Shown: positions 54,700 through 64,000 of the stretch, in pieces | Layout: each line of letters opens with the position of its first letter | Position numbering within the stretch: the stretch's first letter is position 1 | Assembly: GCA_963675135.1 (NCBI GenBank) | Contig: OY776125.1 | Location: 63,563,441-63,627,440 of the forward strand | Origin: Galeopsis tetrahit | Taxonomy: Eukaryota > Streptophyta > Magnoliopsida > Lamiales > Lamiaceae | Direction: 5' to 3' | Length of the DNA: 64,000 nt | The notes under the pieces: generated by a model | The model's input: the letters and a program-made list of their open reading frames with translations, nothing else | What the model was told of the DNA's origin: nothing | Databases searched by the model: none | Position numbers and translations under genes: made by a program

Positions 54700-57075
54700 T
54701 TACTTGTTGACTAATCTGAAATTCCCACATAAATCTTGAAAATAGAGGAGTGAGTTGTCGCTCTGCCTATGGTAAATAATGATCCACATCGTTTCCCTGG
54801 TCTTTTCAAAAGTCTTCTTTGGTTGTGTCTTTTCGTTTGCAAAAAAAATTATCATTCCTGTGCTTTCCATAAAAACCACACGACGCAGCACCAACAACCT
54901 TCCATGACGAATTTCTTCCTCTCCCCTCCAAGTATTCCACAATGGTGATGAAAATGAGAGGATGGTTTGATGTTCATGACCATGGGTGTTTTCATCCACG
55001 AATAAACAAGGCTCCACACTCTATTAGAGAATTTGCAGTCAAAGAAAAAATGTCTAGCATTTTCTTCAACTAAGCCACAAAGACCACAAGAGAGGTCATC
55101 CCCATCGTTGAGCACGTGTCTTTTCTTCAAGTCCAGCCGAGTCGATAGTCTTTCTCGAAGTAGCTTCCAGGCCAGCCCCGAATATTTTGAAGGGGTCAGC
55201 CGATTCCAAAATTTCTAAAGAGCAGCCCGAGTTTCTAAAGGGGTCAATGTTCTGAACAAGAGTTGGGGTTGTGTGTCCTAAGTATGCAGATTGTATCGTG
55301 TATCGACCATCGCTTGAGAGTTTCCAGCTCCAAATATCAATTTGGTGTTCCTGCAGTTTGTTAGGGATTTTAATGAACGCTCTCAATGTATTTTTAGGGA
55401 CTTTGTAGAAGGAGAGGTTATAAATGGGAAGTGAGTTGATTACCGCATTGAGTAGAATAATTCTGCCACCAAAGGAGATGTGTTTATCTCTCCAAGTTAG
55501 TAATTTGTTTTTTACATTTTGGATCACACTTTCCCAAGTTGTCGGACTTTGATGATTGATCCCGACCTGAACATCGAGGAAAACCATGGCCCATGGGGAG
55601 GGAGCCGACTCTGCAGCCCAAGAAGTTGGTCGTATCAAGCAGCGTGTCTTTCTCAATGTTAATTCCATATAAACTACATTTTGAATAATTAATTTTGAGG
55701 TCGGAGACACTCTCGAAGCTATCTAGTATGCATTTGAGGGCCCAAATGTTTCTTGCCGAAGCATTTTCGACCAAAATGGTGTTGCCAGCGTATTGCAAGT
55801 GAGAGATCGGAACACCTTTCGAGCTAACCGATACAGCGGTGAAGAGCCTTGTGGCCAAGACCCTAATGATCAGGATGCTCATGCCCTCAGCTGCTATGAG
55901 AAAAAGTAACGGCGATAGGGGGTCTCTTTGTCGCAACCCACGCTCGAGTTTGAATTCGTTGGTTGAGCTGCCAATGACGAGGACTGAAGCCGAGGTAGTG
56001 GTGATACATTCCATGATCCATTTTTGCCAATTGGATCAAACCCCACGTTGTTCATCATGTCATCCAAGAAGAGTCAATTTACCAAGTCAAAAGCCTTTGC
56101 AAAGTTTATCTCAAATAGTAGCCTTTCAAGCCTTTTCTTCTTTGCCTCATATATGAGCTCGTTGAGGTCTAGAACACCGTCGATGATGTGTCTCCTCTAA
56201 ATAAATGTTGTTTCATTATTTGAGACCACAATGTTCATGATCTGTGAGAGTCTTCGGGCAAAAACCTTGGCAAGTATCGTATATGCACTATTGATCATTG
56301 AGATCGGTCGGAAGTCATCGATGCTGGATGCACAGTGTTTTTTGGGAATAAGGGCAATAAGGAGGGGTTAAAACCCTTTACCAGTCTGCATTTGTGTGAA
56401 ATTCGGTAAATAACTTCTGAAAATCATCCTTCATAAGATAACAATATTCTTTAATGAAAGCGAAAGTCAAGCCTTCCGGTCCCAGGCTTTTGAATGACTC
56501 GCAGCTCCACATGGCATCTCGAATTTCTTGCTCGGAGAAAGGCCCAGTAAGCATGGAATTATTAAGGGCACTGGCCTGTTGGGATGCGCCTTCGAGTTAT
56601 TGTTTCAGCTTGGAAATGCCTTTTGAAGTGAGGGTTTTTTTTAATCTCGGAAGAGGTGGAGAACCAGGCCCTGTCGATGTTGATGTTTGACATGTCGTTG
56701 ATTTTCCTACGGGCATTGATACATTTGTGTAAGAAGCTGGTATTTGCGTCCCCTTCTCAGATCCATTTGGACTTTGCCTTTTGAGTTTTGCCAAAGAAAA
56801 CTTTGTCTCGTGCCAAAGTCTTGAAAATTCTCGCCCATGAGGTTTCTCCGAAGATCGACCTCCTCATGATCGAGACCAAAGACGTTATCCAGGATATCCA
56901 ATTCGAGCAATATTTGTTTGCTTGCCTCAATCTTTTTGTCCAAGGGCTTGAAGGTCGTTTTACTCCAATCTCGAAGGCATGCTTTGGCCTTCTTGAGTTT
57001 TTCCTTTATGATAAAACTACTCCAACCTTACCCGTGTGTTCTGCGAGTAAGAAGTTCTTGAAAATTGGGTGTTGA
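54700..57075 (-). pseudogene. second L1-type LINE, 5'-truncated ORF2
   Basis: Minus-strand pieces in order: 57075-56597, the linker before RT (EEVDLRRNLMGENFQDFG in one frame; the GDANTSFLHK motif in another); about 56,580-56,040, a decayed RT N-terminal half; 56014-55484, the RT core (LERGLRQRDPLSPLLFLIAA, DLKINYSKCSLYGINI), where the catalytic YADD has become YAGN; 55710-55096, the thumb; and 55130-54852, zf-RVT (CGLCGLVEENARHFFFDCKF). No endonuclease or ORF1 is seen upstream of 57,075, so it is truncated at the 5' end, as is usual for LINEs. It is diverged from the first LINE. The 3' border is uncertain. Confidence 0.82.
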
Positions 57076-57560
57076 ATCCAAGCATTAAAAAATCTGAAAG
57101 GGAGGATTTCCTTTATATTTATATATATATAATAATAAAAAAAGATAAATGAGGATAAATGATGATTTTTTTTATATAAATGAGGACTTCCTTTATATTA
57201 ATTCACCACTTACTTTTCATAATTTATTTCCACATTTAGCAATTATGAAAGCTTATTTAAAATAATAAAATAAAGATACGGCGGTTTGATTAAAATGTTC
57301 TTTTTTTCAAAATCGTAAATCAAATTGTATTTATAAAAACAGTTTGGTTTGAAACCATAATATTTCGGACGATTTTGATCGAACCGAAATTTTACTCATT
57401 TTTTTTCTACACAATAATTAATAAACATGTAAAATGCAATCTTAAAAGAATAGAAAAAATAAAATCTCAATAATACAAAATATAATTTGAATAGATTAAA
57501 TGATTATGCTATCACAATTCACAAGGTTAAAAAAAACTTTCATCTTCTTCGATATTTCAT
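57076..57560. other. AT-rich spacer
   Basis: No gene. 57,280-57,400 includes GTTTGGTTTGAAACCATAAT and CGATTTTGATCGAACCGAAA stretches, similar in style to 58,000-58,080. These may be the decayed flanks of the hAT remnant between them. Confidence 0.4.
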
Positions 57561-57634
57561 ATTCATTGTACTCCTCAATCCTCAAGTTTCTCATATAATT
57601 CATTGTACTCCTCAATCCTCAAGTTTCTCATATA
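57561..57634. repeat. 37-bp tandem duplication
   Basis: Two identical copies (57561-57597 and 57598-57634) containing CTCCTCAATCCTCAAGTTTC, next to the 3' end of the hAT fragment. Confidence 0.95.
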
Positions 57635-57663
57635 ATCTAGAAGGAGAATGGAGTAACTAATGT

Positions 57664-57880
57664 TTAGGGCTTACGAATTTCAACATTAGGCAAATCTTTC
57701 TCAAATTTCTCAAGCTCCTCCAATTGTGCATCACTTATTTCACTTTTGGAATTTGGAAGCCAACCTAGAGCACATATGCAAACACTCCACAAGTTTTGGA
57801 GTTAAAGAACTTCTAAACTCATTCAGTATCCTTCCACCGGTACTAAAGACATATTCAGATGACACTGTTTGAGATAAGAA
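57664..57880 (-). pseudogene. hAT transposase C-terminal dimerisation domain remnant
   Basis: Read on minus, 57,880 down to 57,664. The first part gives SEYVFSTGGRILNEFRSSLT, the hallmark of the hAT C-terminal (Dimer_Tnp_hAT) region. After one frame change near 57,780 the reading continues ICALGWLPNSKSEISDAQLE and then an acidic helix to a TAA at 57664-57666, the natural end of such proteins. Everything upstream (BED finger, catalytic core) is missing. Confidence 0.8.
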
Positions 57881-58941
57881 TGACTAATATATCACGGGTC
57901 ATCTTTGCAAGAATTGAAAATCTTTCAAAATTTTAGTATATGTATATATAATAATAGTTTATTTTTACATAAGTGAAAACTGTAAACAAAAATATACTTA
58001 AAAAAAATCTCAAAACCGTAAATCGAATCATAAACTAAAAATCGAACCATATTTAACGGTTTGGTTTGATTCGTTCAGTATAAAGATAAAAATTAGTGTG
58101 AGACCGCCTCACCGTGAAATAAGGTGAGACAATTATCACTTTTCCACATAAATTTATCACTTTTTTAACTTTTTAATGTAAAGTGTATCATTTTTTAAAC
58201 TTTTAATTTGAAATAATACTACATTTTACATATATATATTTTTTTAAAAGCGATACCGATTTTTCGGTGAAACGATCTTAAGGTTGCTCTAAAATAAATA
58301 CACTAATAGTGTATTGCACCAAATAAATTTTGTTAAAATTACTGCAGGCCATTGAGACAGCCAATGGGCCTCAGAAAAGTACTACTCCCACTTTGAAAAT
58401 GGGCCCAAAGCTTACTACTGATAAAGTATTTATGGAGTCGACAAAGATGGGGTATTAACTGAGTGGGTCATGAGAAGTGGAAAAGGGATGGATATTTAAT
58501 GTAATTAAAAAAAAAATGGGGCATTAACTATTATGTACCGACAAGTAGAACTGTAGAAGCCTACCGGCTCTTCCAACCAAAAAAAAAAAAAGAGCTACAT
58601 AAATGCATTATATAATTTAAATAAAGAAGAGAAAAAAGAAAAAAAACCTAGAACAGGCTGGCGGACTAGACTAACCGGCCTCGATTAAAAAAAAAATGTC
58701 TGAAGTTAAACGGGCACCAAATACTCAGTTCAAGTCCGACAATTTTTAGGGTTAAACAGACATGTTAGTCGAACTAATTTAGCATTTCTAATTGCAAAGT
58801 GTGCAACATAACTGAATTAATATATAAAAAAACTCATTCATCTTTTTTGGAGTTCAATTTTAATTATCTAACTTTTTAGATTTTTAACTTTGTGCAAACG
58901 ACAGATTGTGAATAAATTTAAGCTATGCTTACTAGGAGAAC
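57881..58941. other. no gene recognised
   Basis: AT-rich DNA with several A- and T-runs. 58,098-58,135 reads TGTGAGACCGCCTCACCGTG, a short imperfect inverted repeat. No coding signal. Confidence 0.5.
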
Positions 58942-58957
58942 CACGCTCGTTGGTAGA

Positions 58958-59063
58958 TGGAAAGTTAAATACCCTTCCTTTTTTTCTCCTCCCCATGACT
59001 CGAACCCAGGACCTAAGGTCTAGGTAGTTGTGCTCTAACTACTTGAGCTATCCCACTTTGTCA
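58958..59063 (-). mobile_element. short tRNA-derived SINE with 16-bp target duplication
   Basis: On minus the body starts TGACAAAGTGGGATAGCTCA. It contains an A-box-like TAGCTCAAGTAGTTAGAGCA and a B box GGTTCGAGTC, spaced as in a tRNA promoter, then an A-rich 3' segment. It is flanked by a perfect 16-bp direct repeat CACGCTCGTTGGTAGA (58942-58957 and 59064-59079). The tRNA part is not a functional cloverleaf. The body is only 106 bp, short for a plant SINE. Confidence 0.85.
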
Positions 59064-59079
59064 CACGCTCGTTGGTAGA

Positions 59080-60787
59080 GTTGTGCTATGTAATTATTTT
59101 TGGGTCAATTTTTTATTTTTTGGCCATTACGTGATAAATTAAATTTGGGAATTATAAGCTCTTCAGTCTTCTAGCCAAATTGAACACACATTACCAAAAA
59201 AAAACCACATCTAGATATTACCATATCAGCTTTTTGGAAGAAAAATAAAATGACATTCATATTACCTCTTCCCGTTTAAATTCATTATGCATAGTATATT
59301 TTAATATAGTAGATATGTTGAGGTTCACGAGGATGAGAGTATAATGAGATATCGTGAAATTGATTTATAAATAAAGTGATTATTTAAAGTGATGATAATA
59401 TAAATAAATAAATGATAATTGAAAAATGAAGATAGAATAGTGTGATTAATATTATTTTTAAAAATTACAATAAAATTAATGTAATTGAAAAAAAAAAAAA
59501 AGGAAAGTGAAAATAGGTACTAAATTTAACGGAGGAAGTACTCGGCATGAATGGTTTCCTTAATATTTTTTTGAGACAGTTTCCTTAATCTATTCAAATA
59601 CAATGACAAGGATATTTTGATTCATAAAATTTGCTGCATTTGTTATTGTATATAGAATTAAAGAACATATTTTTTTGACACATTTAAACCTCATCAATTT
59701 AGTTCAACGGGTTGTAGACAGCCTGATTGACCCAACTAGGTGACTAGTTTTTTTTTTATTTACTATCAATAATTTTATAATAGTATTGTTATCAAGATAT
59801 TTGATTTTCCTTAGTCCAATTTTATAATTCTCATTTTTTTTTAATTTTATAATTCCCTTTCCAAAAAAAAAAATATTACTCTCACTTTCTACTTTATCGA
59901 TCTCCCCACTCAAACTTTTACTTTTTACATACACAATCAATTTTTTTTTAAAACTCGTGTTCAACCAAATGAGCATTATAAAATTAGACGGAATGAGTAT
60001 TTCTTAATATATGTGTCAAAAGTAAATGAACAACTTTCTAAGAGTAATTTTTTTAAAAAAATATTTGAATAGGTAGAAGTATATTAATCAGGATTTAAAA
60101 TCCCTTAAAAAACTGTTTTCAAAAGTGATTTAAACGCAAAGTACACATCATTTAAAATTTAAGTTGATATTAATATTCAAACAGCTCTTTTTTATTTATT
60201 TTTCAAAAGTTGAAGCCTGTACAAATATTATTTAATAATTAATTAAACACATAACATTAATATGAAAATTCATAATAACATTCAAATAAATTAAATATTA
60301 ACATTGGTACAATCATAAGCAAATCGGGGTTCAATTTATTTTTTAATTTTCATTTATTTGGGGGTAGCAAATGGAGAATTTCCAATTTGGACAACTATCT
60401 ATACATGACTGAGTTAGTTAAACTGCATAAATAATGCTCCCACAAGATAAGCATGATTGTATAAATAATGCTCCAACAATTCCATAATAAATAGTACGGA
60501 GTATCATTTTAAAAAAATCATCGGAATATTTTGAAATATTTAATTTTATCCACGGTCAACCTTAATTATGTAATGGCATAATTGTACCAACTCCAAACTA
60601 TTACAAAAATTGCACTCAAACCACGAGACTATTTTTTATTATATTGTAATGTACAAATTAGTAATTTGTTTACCCATGAGGCCATAAGTCACTGAACTAT
60701 TTTTTCAGATCAAATTTCTCCCGATTTTTACACGTTCTTTGCACACGATTTTTTTAAAGTGATATTTCTATTAAATATGGAGTAGTA
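59080..60787. other. no gene recognised
   Basis: AT-rich intergenic DNA with T-runs and A-runs. One minus open frame (59976-59704) is Lys/Ile/Asn-rich and looks like chance opening in AT-rich DNA. Confidence 0.55.
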
Positions 60788-61019
60788 CTCTTTTCGTCTC
60801 AAAACTGTTTGCATATTTTATGGGCACACAAACTAAGAAAAAAGTGTAATGAGTAGAATGTTGAGGGATAATTTTGTAAACTTTTATGAATAAAATTGAG
60901 TTTTTTTATATGTGTATATATATTGTGAGGATAGAATTTGTATTTTTTTTAAATGTGCAAACAATTGTGCAACGGATGAATAAACTAGGAAATTGTACAA
61001 ACAATTGTGGGACACAGTG
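60788..61019. mobile_element. Stowaway-like MITE with duplicated right end
   Basis: 232 bp between TA dinucleotides (60786-60787 and 61020-61021). The left end is CTCTTTTCGTCTCAAAACTG followed by TTTGCA. The right end, GTACAAACAATTGTGGGACA, is its rough complement. A second right-end-like block, GTGCAAACAATTGTGCAACG, lies just inside at about 60,955, so the right terminus occurs twice. Confidence 0.5.
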
Positions 61020-61021
61020 TA

Positions 61022-62558
61022 CATACTAAGCACAAAAATCTTCTTCTCCACTTATTATGCAGCTGATTCACGAATCTAAGACTTGAAATTGAGTTTTATT
61101 TTTAAAATTTTTCTTTAAACCATAAAAATTGCGAATGTAAGAGAGTTTACAAATCATTTGCAACATCTTATCTTAATATCGTATATTTGCAAATATTTCA
61201 ACAGTCGTGTAGCAAAATGACCGTACATTTTTTAATCTCATATTTTAAAATGTGTAGTTTTGAATATTAAAATTTAAATAAAACATAACTTTTGAACAAT
61301 TACTTTCTTATTAATTTCACTAATTATTCTTTACCGTACATTTTTTTTAATTGAATATTAATTTTGAATATTAAAATTTAAATGAAACAGAATTTCTTCC
61401 TAGGCAAACATCTCAACGACCTATTTGCACTCTATAAATATCAACACATTTCTTCTCATTTTAATCAATCAAATATTTTATTTCCTAGTTTAGTACAATT
61501 TTTAAGATCTTCTAAATATAAAGCCCCTATTTTCTCAACTTCTTTTAATTCTTTCCTTTATGTATCAATTGAACACCACTCAAAAAACATATATTATTAT
61601 TAACGTTTAGCCCTTCTCTTTCTTCTGTCATTGCATTATTATCTTATATTGGTACAAGGTTTCTAGTGTAATATTTTTTTGTTTTATTTTTAATTTGTAA
61701 TTTCAGGGTTATGTTTAAAATTTGAAGAAGCTTTTCATTATATGTATTGTTGGGATATTAAGAGGATGATTTTTTCGATAGTCAATTTTTTTTTGTTAAC
61801 ATTCTTTCTTTTTCAATTTATTTATTAAGTTTTTTTTTTTTTTTTTTTTGTGATTCATTTTATGAACGCACATATATTCAAAAGCTTTTTTTTAGAAAAA
61901 AGTTTTTTTTTACCGTGCAAATTTATATTTTAAATTGTTATATTTAAATATTTCAAATTAATACTTTTTATATATTCTCTCAATTGTCTACTCACTCTTT
62001 TTCTTTTGATTTTTTTTTCAATTTCAAGTTTTTTTTACGCAGTGCAGATTTATACTTCAATTTGGTATATTTTTAGATGTTCAAGATTCTCTCTTTACAT
62101 TTATTTTGAGTTTTTTTTTTTCATTATTCAATCTATAATTTTATATAGGCACATATATTTTAAAATCTTGATTTGTTTTTAGTAGTATATTTTTAAATCT
62201 TCTTTTAATATTCTTTCAATTGTCTTAAATTTGTTAAATATTATCTTATTTAATTCATTAAAATTTATTTTATTAAAAAAGTTTTTGGTGGGTATTTTTT
62301 ATTTTATTTTTAATTTATGATTTTAGAGTTTTATTTAAAATTTGAAGAAGTGATGCTAGGGGATGATTTTTGGATAATGATTTTTAAAAATTGGAATATT
62401 TTGATATTCTCTTATTTGTCTACTGATGATTTTTTTTTTTCACAGAAATTGTTGAGTATAGTTAACATTATTTCTTTTTTTAATTTTTTTAGTGATTCAA
62501 TCTATGATTTTATATTTGCACATATTTTTTTCAGTTTTAGTTTTCTTTATAGTGCAGG
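61022..62558. other. T-rich AT-rich spacer
   Basis: No gene. Long T-runs, with repeated TTTTATATNNGCACATAT-like and TTTTTAGATCTTC-like segments. Weak similarity of 61,305-61,390 to 63,830-63,900 (TATTAAAATTTAAATGAAAC). Confidence 0.5.
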
Positions 62559-62697
62559 TATATTTTTAGATCTTCAACCTTTTTTCTCTTTCAATTTTTT
62601 TTTTTTTTTTTTGTGATTAACTCTATGATATATTTTTAGATCTTCAACCTTTTTTCTCTTTCAATTTTTTTTTTTTTTTTTGTGATTAACTCTATGA
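62559..62697. repeat. 70-bp tandem duplication
   Basis: Copies at 62559-62628 and 62629-62697 containing TTTTTAGATCTTCAACCTTT, a T-run and GTGATTAACTCTATGA. They differ by one T-run base and almost nothing else. Confidence 0.92.
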
Positions 62698-62859
62698 TTT
62701 TATATACGCACATATATCACTAAATCTTGATTTTTTTTTTTTTCAAATTGAAATGTTTTTAGACCTTCTTTTGATATTCTCTCAATTAATGTCTTAAATT
62801 TATCATGTCTATGATTTTTTTTTCCCTTTTCACTAAATACTTAAATAGTGGAGTTTTCT

Positions 62860-63160
62860 TAAATTTTTCTCCCTCTTTTCAATTATTTTCTTTTCAATTA
62901 TTTTCTTTTAAACTTATTGAATAAACTTTTCTTCAAACTTTTCATATTTTTCTTCACGGTTTTCAGTCACCTCCTCTCCCTTTTTTATCTATTTTTTAAA
63001 ATTTCCTTGAATTTTTCTCCCTCTTTTCAATTATTTTCTCTCCTTTTTATTTTCCTTCTCTTTCTCCGGTTCTTCCTTTATCTCCTCTCCCTTTTTTTTC
63101 TCTATTTTTTTAAATTTCCTTGAATTTTTCTCCGTCTTTTCAATTATTTTCTTTTAAGCT
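62860..63160. repeat. interspersed CT-rich repeat (TTCTCCCTCTTTTCAATTAT)
   Basis: At least three copies of TTTTTCTCCCTCTTTTCAAT plus TATTTTCT at about 62,866, 63,009 and 63,127, two of them preceded by AATTTCCTTGAA. The spacing is about 118-143 bp. Open frames here are poly-Phe/Leu/Ser and are not convincing genes. Confidence 0.75.
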
Positions 63161-63390
63161 TTTCTTCAATTATTTTTTCAGTTTTTCTCCTCCCTTTCAT
63201 TTTTCTCGATTTCTATGTTTTTTTTATACCGTTTTCTTAAATTTCTCTCTCCTTAATTATTTATTTATCATTTTTTCTTCCTCCGTCAAGAACCAGACTA
63301 TAGGTGGTGATTTTTTTTTTTCTTTACAATTAACCAAACTAAAAAGTAAAAACAACCTAAATATATAAGTACAGTGTATATTAAAAATTA

Positions 63391-63809
63391 AGTAAACACA
63401 GTTTTAATTTTGAGCCTTAAAATATATTAAAATCTTTTTTTTTTGACGGGGATTAAAATCTATTTTTTAAAACATCATTAAAACATCTTATCTTAATATA
63501 TCATATATATTTGAAAATTAAAACATCTTATCTTAATATATTAATTTATTTCAAAATCTATTTTTTCTTATTAATTTCACATTTATTAATTTTTTATTAA
63601 GTAAACACGGTTTTAATTTTGAGCCTTTAAATATATTAAAATCTTTTTTTTTTTTGACGGGGATTAAAATCTATTTTTTAAAACATCATTAAAACATCTC
63701 ATCTTAATATATCATATATATTTGAAAATTAAAACATCTTATCTTAATATATTGGTTTATTTCAAAACCTATTTTTCCTTATTAATTTCATATTTATTAA
63801 TTTTTTATT
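63391..63809. repeat. 209-bp tandem duplication
   Basis: Two head-to-tail copies (63391-63599 and 63600-63809) about 95% alike, each with AGTAAACACRGTTTTAATTT, TTTTTGACGGGGATTAAAAT and two ATCTTATCTTAATATAT-like segments. Confidence 0.92.
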
Positions 63810-64000
63810 AATCTTAATCATTAATATTAATTGTACATTTTTTTACTTTCATATTTTAAATATTAAAATTTTAAATGAAACATAATTTTTTTAAATGTAA
63901 CAAAACTTTTGAATAATCACTTTTAAATATTAATTTAAATATTAAAATCTTAATATCATTTCTCATTCATTTACTCTTATCACTTAATCTCAATCATTCA

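Noticed and set aside
58985..59057. A tRNA gene on the minus strand
   Set aside because: A and B boxes are present, but the arms do not form a full cloverleaf, and the segment lies inside a 106-bp body bounded by a 16-bp target duplication, so it is a SINE.
59704..59976. 90-codon minus-strand ORF
   Set aside because: Lys/Ile/Asn-rich translation in AT-rich DNA with no domain; best explained as chance.
62317..63368. Several Phe/Leu/Ser-rich plus-strand ORFs resembling membrane proteins
   Set aside because: They translate T-rich repeats; the reading is a composition effect without start context or conservation.

Overview
The window is nuclear DNA of a eudicot plant. The genes have introns with GT-AG borders, the intergenic DNA is AT-rich with Stowaway-like MITEs, and the mobile elements are typical plant ones: a Sirevirus-like copia, an Athila gypsy, L1 LINEs with RNase H, PIF/Harbinger, hAT and a tRNA-derived SINE. 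An asterid is possible, but I cannot fix the family. I can support only two ordinary host genes: an intact IRX10-type xylan xylosyltransferase (31.9-35.3 kb, minus) and an F-box gene (25.3-26.4 kb, plus). A broken short-chain dehydrogenase piece lies at the left edge.

Layout. 0-3.8 kb: SDR fragment and a small MITE. 3.84-29.25 kb: what I read as one large PIF/Harbinger-like unit. It is split by a copia element (4,178-15,604, minus, 5-bp duplication GTCTT) whose left LTR holds an 815-bp hAT-type element. Without the copia the unit is about 14 kb. It holds an apparently intact three-exon DDE transposase near its left end and a Myb/SANT-like gene pointing back from its right end. Between them lie a second Myb/SANT-like ORF, two GRF-zinc-finger/membrane-anchor ORFs, a six-exon DUF1985-Ulp1 protease gene and the F-box gene. 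Both ends carry GTTTGATA-type terminal and subterminal repeats. Three of these ORFs are broken by one in-frame stop each, while the transposase, both GRF genes and the F-box gene are open.

29.3-36.6 kb: a Stowaway-like MITE, a small ORF of unknown nature behind a CT repeat, IRX10, and a very AT-rich spacer. 36.6-53.4 kb: one L1 LINE (minus) cut into two blocks by an Athila gypsy element (40,799-51,653, plus, 5-bp duplication GACTC). ORF1 lies right of the Athila and ORF2 left of it. 53.4-64 kb: a second, 5'-truncated LINE, a hAT transposase C-terminal remnant, a 106-bp SINE with a perfect 16-bp duplication, another Stowaway-like MITE, and AT-rich DNA with tandem duplications.

The window therefore records layered insertion: hAT element in copia in Harbinger-like unit, and Athila in LINE. 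The most unusual part is the gene-carrying Harbinger-like unit. It combines a DDE transposase, DNA-binding Myb proteins, a SUMO-protease-like protein and membrane-anchored zinc-finger proteins. That these travel together is my inference from end similarity and gene layout, not something shown.
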